16,519 bases of DNA from contig DASYJY010000054.1 of NCBI GenBank assembly GCA_035995985.1, positions 1 through 16,519 on the forward strand. The letters run 5' to 3'. The DNA comes from JADGNZ01 sp035995985 (GTDB lineage: Bacteria; Acidobacteriota; Thermoanaerobaculia; Gp7-AA8). The notes beneath the pieces are model-generated. The model saw only the letters and a list, made by a program, of their open reading frames with translations. It ran no database searches and was not told the origin of the DNA. Position 1 is the first letter of the stretch, and every line of letters starts with the position of its first letter. Made by a program: the position numbers and the translations under genes. Shown here piece after piece: positions 14,305 to 16,519 of this stretch.

Positions 14305-14568
14305 TCACCGCGACGCCTTTGACCGTGTCGCCGAGTACGCGATACTCAAATCGAACAACTCGGCGACTTGGACCTTGCGCCCGACGACGCGCGACGCGCC
14401 GAGCGCGATCATCTTTGCGATCCTGATCCGCACGTCCGTTCTCGCGTAGCGCACGCGCGTCATGTGCTGACGGCTCACCTCTGCGGCGTCCGCGAGCTTG
14501 GGTGTCGTGATGTTGTTCGCGATGCAAAAGGCGTCCAGCAGCGACATGGCTGCGCGGTGGTTGCCCAT
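14305..14568 (-). CDS. Mini-HTH paralogue 3 (Cro/C1-like DNA-binding domain)
   Basis: Encodes 87 residues starting MGNHRAAMSLLDAFCIANNI. The core LLDAFCIANNITTPKLADAA followed by EVSRQHMTRVRYARTD aligns with paralogues 1 and 2 at the helix-turn-helix. The end VQVAELFDLS corresponds to their IKANDLFPL. It is the most divergent copy and needs one gap. It is the first gene of the cassette. The ATG at 14568 has AGAGGA about 9 bases upstream; a second ATG at 14547 is less well supported. It presumably represses or co-regulates from the divergent region shared with the XRE operon, but no target is shown by sequence. Confidence 0.7.
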   Translation of the reverse strand: MGNHRAAMSLLDAFCIANNITTPKLADAAEVSRQHMTRVRYARTDVRIRIAKMIALGASRVVGRKVQVAELFDLSIAYSATRSKASR

Positions 14569-14682
14569 TCCGTGAGTTCCTCTCCGGGATAGAATCCTGC
14601 GTCGCGAGCGGCCGCGAAACGAACTAACACGCGGAAGGGTGCCCCAACGTATTCACGACTGCTCGCGAGTAAAAAGTCAGGC

Positions 14683-14725
14683 ACGGCGCGCCGCTTCGTC
14701 TCCCGTCGGCGAGGCGGCGCGCCGT
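14683..14725. repeat. 12-bp perfect inverted repeat with 19-base loop
   Basis: ACGGCGCGCCGC (14683-14694) and GCGGCGCGCCGT (14714-14725) are exact reverse complements. Each arm also contains the 8-bp palindrome GGCGCGCC. There is no T-run on either side, so a simple intrinsic terminator is not indicated. Its place between divergent regulatory genes makes a protein-binding or recombination site possible. This is inference only. Confidence 0.6.
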
Positions 14726-14755
14726 TGCCGTTGCGTCATGATCGTATCAGCCGAC

Positions 14756-14782
14756 TTTAACGATCGCAATACAATCGTTAAA
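14756..14782. promoter_or_regulatory. Candidate operator: perfect 9-bp inverted repeat upstream of the XRE gene
   Basis: TTTAACGAT (14756-14764) and ATCGTTAAA (14774-14782) are exact reverse complements around a 9-base spacer. A third related half-site, ATTAACGAG (14821-14829), overlaps the -10 of the XRE promoter. This AT-rich symmetrical site in GC-rich DNA, directly upstream of an HTH gene, looks like an autoregulatory operator. Confidence 0.55.
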
Positions 14783-14794
14783 CAACTGCGGCAC

Positions 14795-14823
14795 TTGCTT
14801 TACTAAACGTACTTCCGTAGATT
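14795..14823 (+). promoter_or_regulatory. Sigma-70-type promoter for the XRE/zinc-TPR operon
   Basis: TTGCTT (14795-14800) and TAGATT (14818-14823) are separated by exactly 17 bp. The expected start of transcription is at or within about two bases of the ATG at 14832. There is no Shine-Dalgarno, so the mRNA is probably leaderless. Confidence 0.55.
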
Positions 14824-14831
14824 AACGAGCT

Positions 14832-15182
14832 ATGCCGCTACCGAACTTCGGAGGGTTGATTCGTCAACTGCGCGACCAGCGCGGATGGACGCAGGAACAA
14901 CTGGCGCGAGAGGCCGGGATCACGATCACCTGCCTCTCCAACTTGGAACGCGGCGCGACGAAAGAGCCGAACACCGAAACGATCTCCGGCCTCGCCGCCG
15001 CTTTCGGCCTTCAGCCGAGCGAGCTTGATTCCCGCCGTCTCGCCGAGGAAGTCGCGGAGCTGGCGCGGACGTTCGCGCAGCGTCAGGCGATCACGCGGCT
15101 GCTCGCGTTGCCGGACCGCGACGTTGAAGCGGTCATCAGCTTTCTGGATCAACGTTCCAGCAAGCGGAAGAGGGCGCGGTGA
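14832..15182 (+). CDS. XRE-family helix-turn-helix transcriptional regulator
   Basis: A 116-residue protein. A classical Cro/C1 HTH occupies about residues 8-65: FGGLIRQLRDQRGWTQEQLA, REAGITITCLSNLERGATKE, PNTETISGLAAAFGLQPSEL. The C-terminal 45 residues form a charged helical stretch (EEVAELARTFAQRQAITRLL) that may mediate dimerisation or partner binding. No sensor domain is visible. The promoter just upstream seems leaderless and overlaps a half-site of the candidate operator, which suggests self-repression. Its TGA overlaps the GTG start of the next gene (GTGA), so the two are translationally coupled and likely act together. Confidence 0.9.
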   Translation: MPLPNFGGLIRQLRDQRGWTQEQLAREAGITITCLSNLERGATKEPNTETISGLAAAFGLQPSELDSRRLAEEVAELARTFAQRQAITRLLALPDRDVEAVISFLDQRSSKRKRAR

Positions 15183-16471
15183 CGGACAAAGACACGTGCC
15201 CGCTCCGCGTGACCTTGCTCAACATGATCGTCGCGGGCGAGCACTCGCCGCACCTAGACGTCTGTGAGGAGTGCGCGGCGTTCGTCGCAGCCGCGACCGA
15301 CGCGGTGACGGCGTTCACCGATCGCGGGGACGTTGAGCGCGCGGTGGAGGCCAGAATCGACGCGGTTCTCGGCGGTACTCCGGCGCGGCACTGGAGTTCC
15401 GTCATCGTCGCCTCACCTGAGTTGCGCCGATCCATCGTCATCCGCGACTTGCTTCGCCGTGCAGACGAGTTCTACGGTTGCGACTCACGCGCCGCTCTCG
15501 ACCTCACTACCGCCGCCGTCACGGTCTGCGACGTGATGGTCGCGAGTGGCGAGCCGCCTTCGATGGAGCTGCGGTTCTTGGCGCTGAAAGAGCACGCGAC
15601 CGCGCTTCACCGCATGGGCAAGTTTGACGAGTCAATCGCCGTGCTTGGGCGCGCGTGGCCGATCGCATCACGGACGAAGGACAGCGAACGGGATCGCGCC
15701 GTCCTCTCGCTTTGCGCCGCGATCGTGTACGCAGAGCCGGACATCGCGGACTTCAATGCGGCGATGGAGTTCGCCGAAACCGCCGCTTCCGTGCTGGACG
15801 TTTGCGGCGACGAACGAAGGGCCATCATCGCGCGGCAGACGAAGGCGTATGTCCTCCTCGTGATGAACCGCTTCGCTGGAGCGTTGCCGATTCTCCAAAG
15901 CGTCACGGCTGATCTCGATGAACCAACCGGCGAGTCCCGCGACGCGGCGATGGCACACGCTCAACTCGCGGCCTGCCTCGTGGAACTCGGATCGTACGAT
16001 GAGGCAGTGGAGCACGCGAGCACGGCGGAACGGCTGCACCTGATGTGCGGGGGCGTCTTGGATGCGGCGCGCGTCGCACACGTCCGCGCTCGCGCCGCTG
16101 CCGCGCTCGGGCGCTTCGCCGAGGTGCAATCGGAATTCACGCGCACGGCTGAAGTCGTGTTCGGAGCGAAGATGTTCAACACGTGGGCGGTCATGCGTCT
16201 CGAATACGTCGCCGCCGCTCTCGCCGACGATGAAAGCGCTGACGTGCGCGCGGAGTTGGAATCCGTGGCGCGCGTCTGCATGTCGCTGAACGCCACCGAG
16301 TCAACTCAGCGGCAGGCGTTCGCGGCGGAAGCGTTGGACTATCTGCGCCAGCTCGCGATCCGCGACGCGCTTACCTGTGAGGCCGTGGACCGCGTTCGCG
16401 CGTTCGTCATACGAAACAACTCTCAACCGCCGGTCAAGTTCGCCCGACCTCCGGGCGCGTTCCTCATGTGA
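15179..16471 (+). CDS. Helical-repeat (TPR-like) protein with N-terminal zinc-finger HxxxCxxC motif
   Basis: A 430-residue protein starting at GTG 15179, which overlaps the XRE stop by 4 bases. Near the N-terminus, H25-x3-C29-x2-C32 (PHLDVCEECAAFV) matches the zinc-binding motif of anti-sigma (ZAS/zf-HC2) proteins, with C7 as a possible fourth ligand. No membrane helix follows, so it appears cytoplasmic. The rest (about 85-400) is almost wholly helical with TPR-like units, for example LALKEHATALHRMGKFDESI and AAMAHAQLAACLVELGSYDE. A likely role is as partner or sensor for the XRE protein, by analogy to HTH/TPR regulator pairs; this is inference. I do not recognise a named family for the whole protein. 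Confidence 0.75.
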   Translation: MTDKDTCPLRVTLLNMIVAGEHSPHLDVCEECAAFVAAATDAVTAFTDRGDVERAVEARIDAVLGGTPARHWSSVIVASPELRRSIVIRDLLRRADEFYGCDSRAALDLTTAAVTVCDVMVASGEPPSMELRFLALKEHATALHRMGKFDESIAVLGRAWPIASRTKDSERDRAVLSLCAAIVYAEPDIADFNAAMEFAETAASVLDVCGDERRAIIARQTKAYVLLVMNRFAGALPILQSVTADLDEPTGESRDAAMAHAQLAACLVELGSYDEAVEHASTAERLHLMCGGVLDAARVAHVRARAAAALGRFAEVQSEFTRTAEVVFGAKMFNTWAVMRLEYVAAALADDESADVRAELESVARVCMSLNATESTQRQAFAAEALDYLRQLAIRDALTCEAVDRVRAFVIRNNSQPPVKFARPPGAFLM

Positions 16472-16482
16472 GCCGATCCGGG

Positions 16483-16513
16483 CCGTGGCAGGCGCCCGTC
16501 ACGCCTGCCACGG
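16483..16513. terminator. Strong hairpin after the XRE/zinc-TPR operon
   Basis: An 11-bp perfect inverted repeat CCGTGGCAGGC/GCCTGCCACGG with a 9-base loop starts 11 bases after the stop codon. No U-tract is visible before the window ends, so it may be a GC-rich terminator without a T-run or an mRNA-stabilising hairpin. Confidence 0.6.
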
Positions 16514-16519
16514 AACGAA

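Noticed and set aside
14475..14684. A 69-codon minus-strand frame starting at GTG upstream of mini-HTH paralogue 3
   Set aside because: The first part looks somewhat protein-like, but it overlaps paralogue 3 by 94 bases in another frame, and its second half is Arg/Ser/Thr low-quality sequence.
1..16519. CRISPR arrays, insertion sequences, rRNA or tRNA genes, parS sites
   Set aside because: No regularly spaced repeats, transposase motifs, RNA-gene signatures or TGTTTCACGTGAAACA-like palindromes were seen by eye on either strand.

Overview
The window is GC-rich, densely coding bacterial DNA. LolA, an LptF-LptG permease and KdsD (KDO synthesis) show a lipopolysaccharide-bearing, Gram-negative-type cell. 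The fused Lpt permease, the unusual ATP-PEPCK subtype, the DUF6982-like protein and the G-rich intergenic heptad repeats suggest Acidobacteriota or a relative. That placement is a judgement from memory, not a computed result.

Layout. (1) Positions 1-335 hold the 3' end of a TPR protein. (2) Positions 404-5334 hold a co-directional minus-strand run. In transcription order it is: a small dimeric alpha/beta-barrel protein, ketopantoate reductase, arabinose-5-phosphate isomerase, a DUF6982-like protein, LolA, YajQ and a long-chain polyprenyl diphosphate synthase. Several junctions touch or overlap. A G-rich inverted heptad repeat lies between lolA and yajQ. (3) Plus-strand pckA (5463-7010) diverges from this run and is followed by a small secreted protein with paired cysteines. 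(4) Positions 7669-10113 (minus) are one reading frame joining LptF and LptG. (5) An AT-richer two-helix membrane protein of unclear start (ending 10612) abuts parB stop-to-stop. parB, parA and a bifunctional-nuclease (BFN/DUF151) gene then run on the minus strand to 12750.

From about 12751 to the end the character changes from housekeeping genes to a dense accessory block of small DNA-binding proteins. It contains an excisionase-like HTH (13050-13340, plus). A minus-strand tandem cassette (14568 down to 13356) holds four mutually similar mini-HTH proteins and one ribbon-helix-helix protein. Two cassette members are interrupted by single-base frame changes: the last HTH copy (+1, at CTT-TAA) and the RHH gene (-1, at CCCC). 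Diverging from the cassette is a two-gene operon encoding an XRE regulator and a 430-residue helical-repeat protein with an H-x3-C-x2-C zinc motif. Its promoter carries a perfect inverted repeat plus a third half-site, and it ends in a strong hairpin at 16483-16513.

The housekeeping part covers envelope biogenesis (Lpt, Lol, KDO, polyprenyl carrier), gluconeogenesis (PckA), a pantothenate-type reductase and chromosome partition (ParAB). The most novel-looking element is the tandem mini-HTH/RHH cassette facing the XRE/zinc-TPR operon. It could be a regulatory module or the control region of a mobile element, but no integrase, transposase or structural phage gene is visible here.
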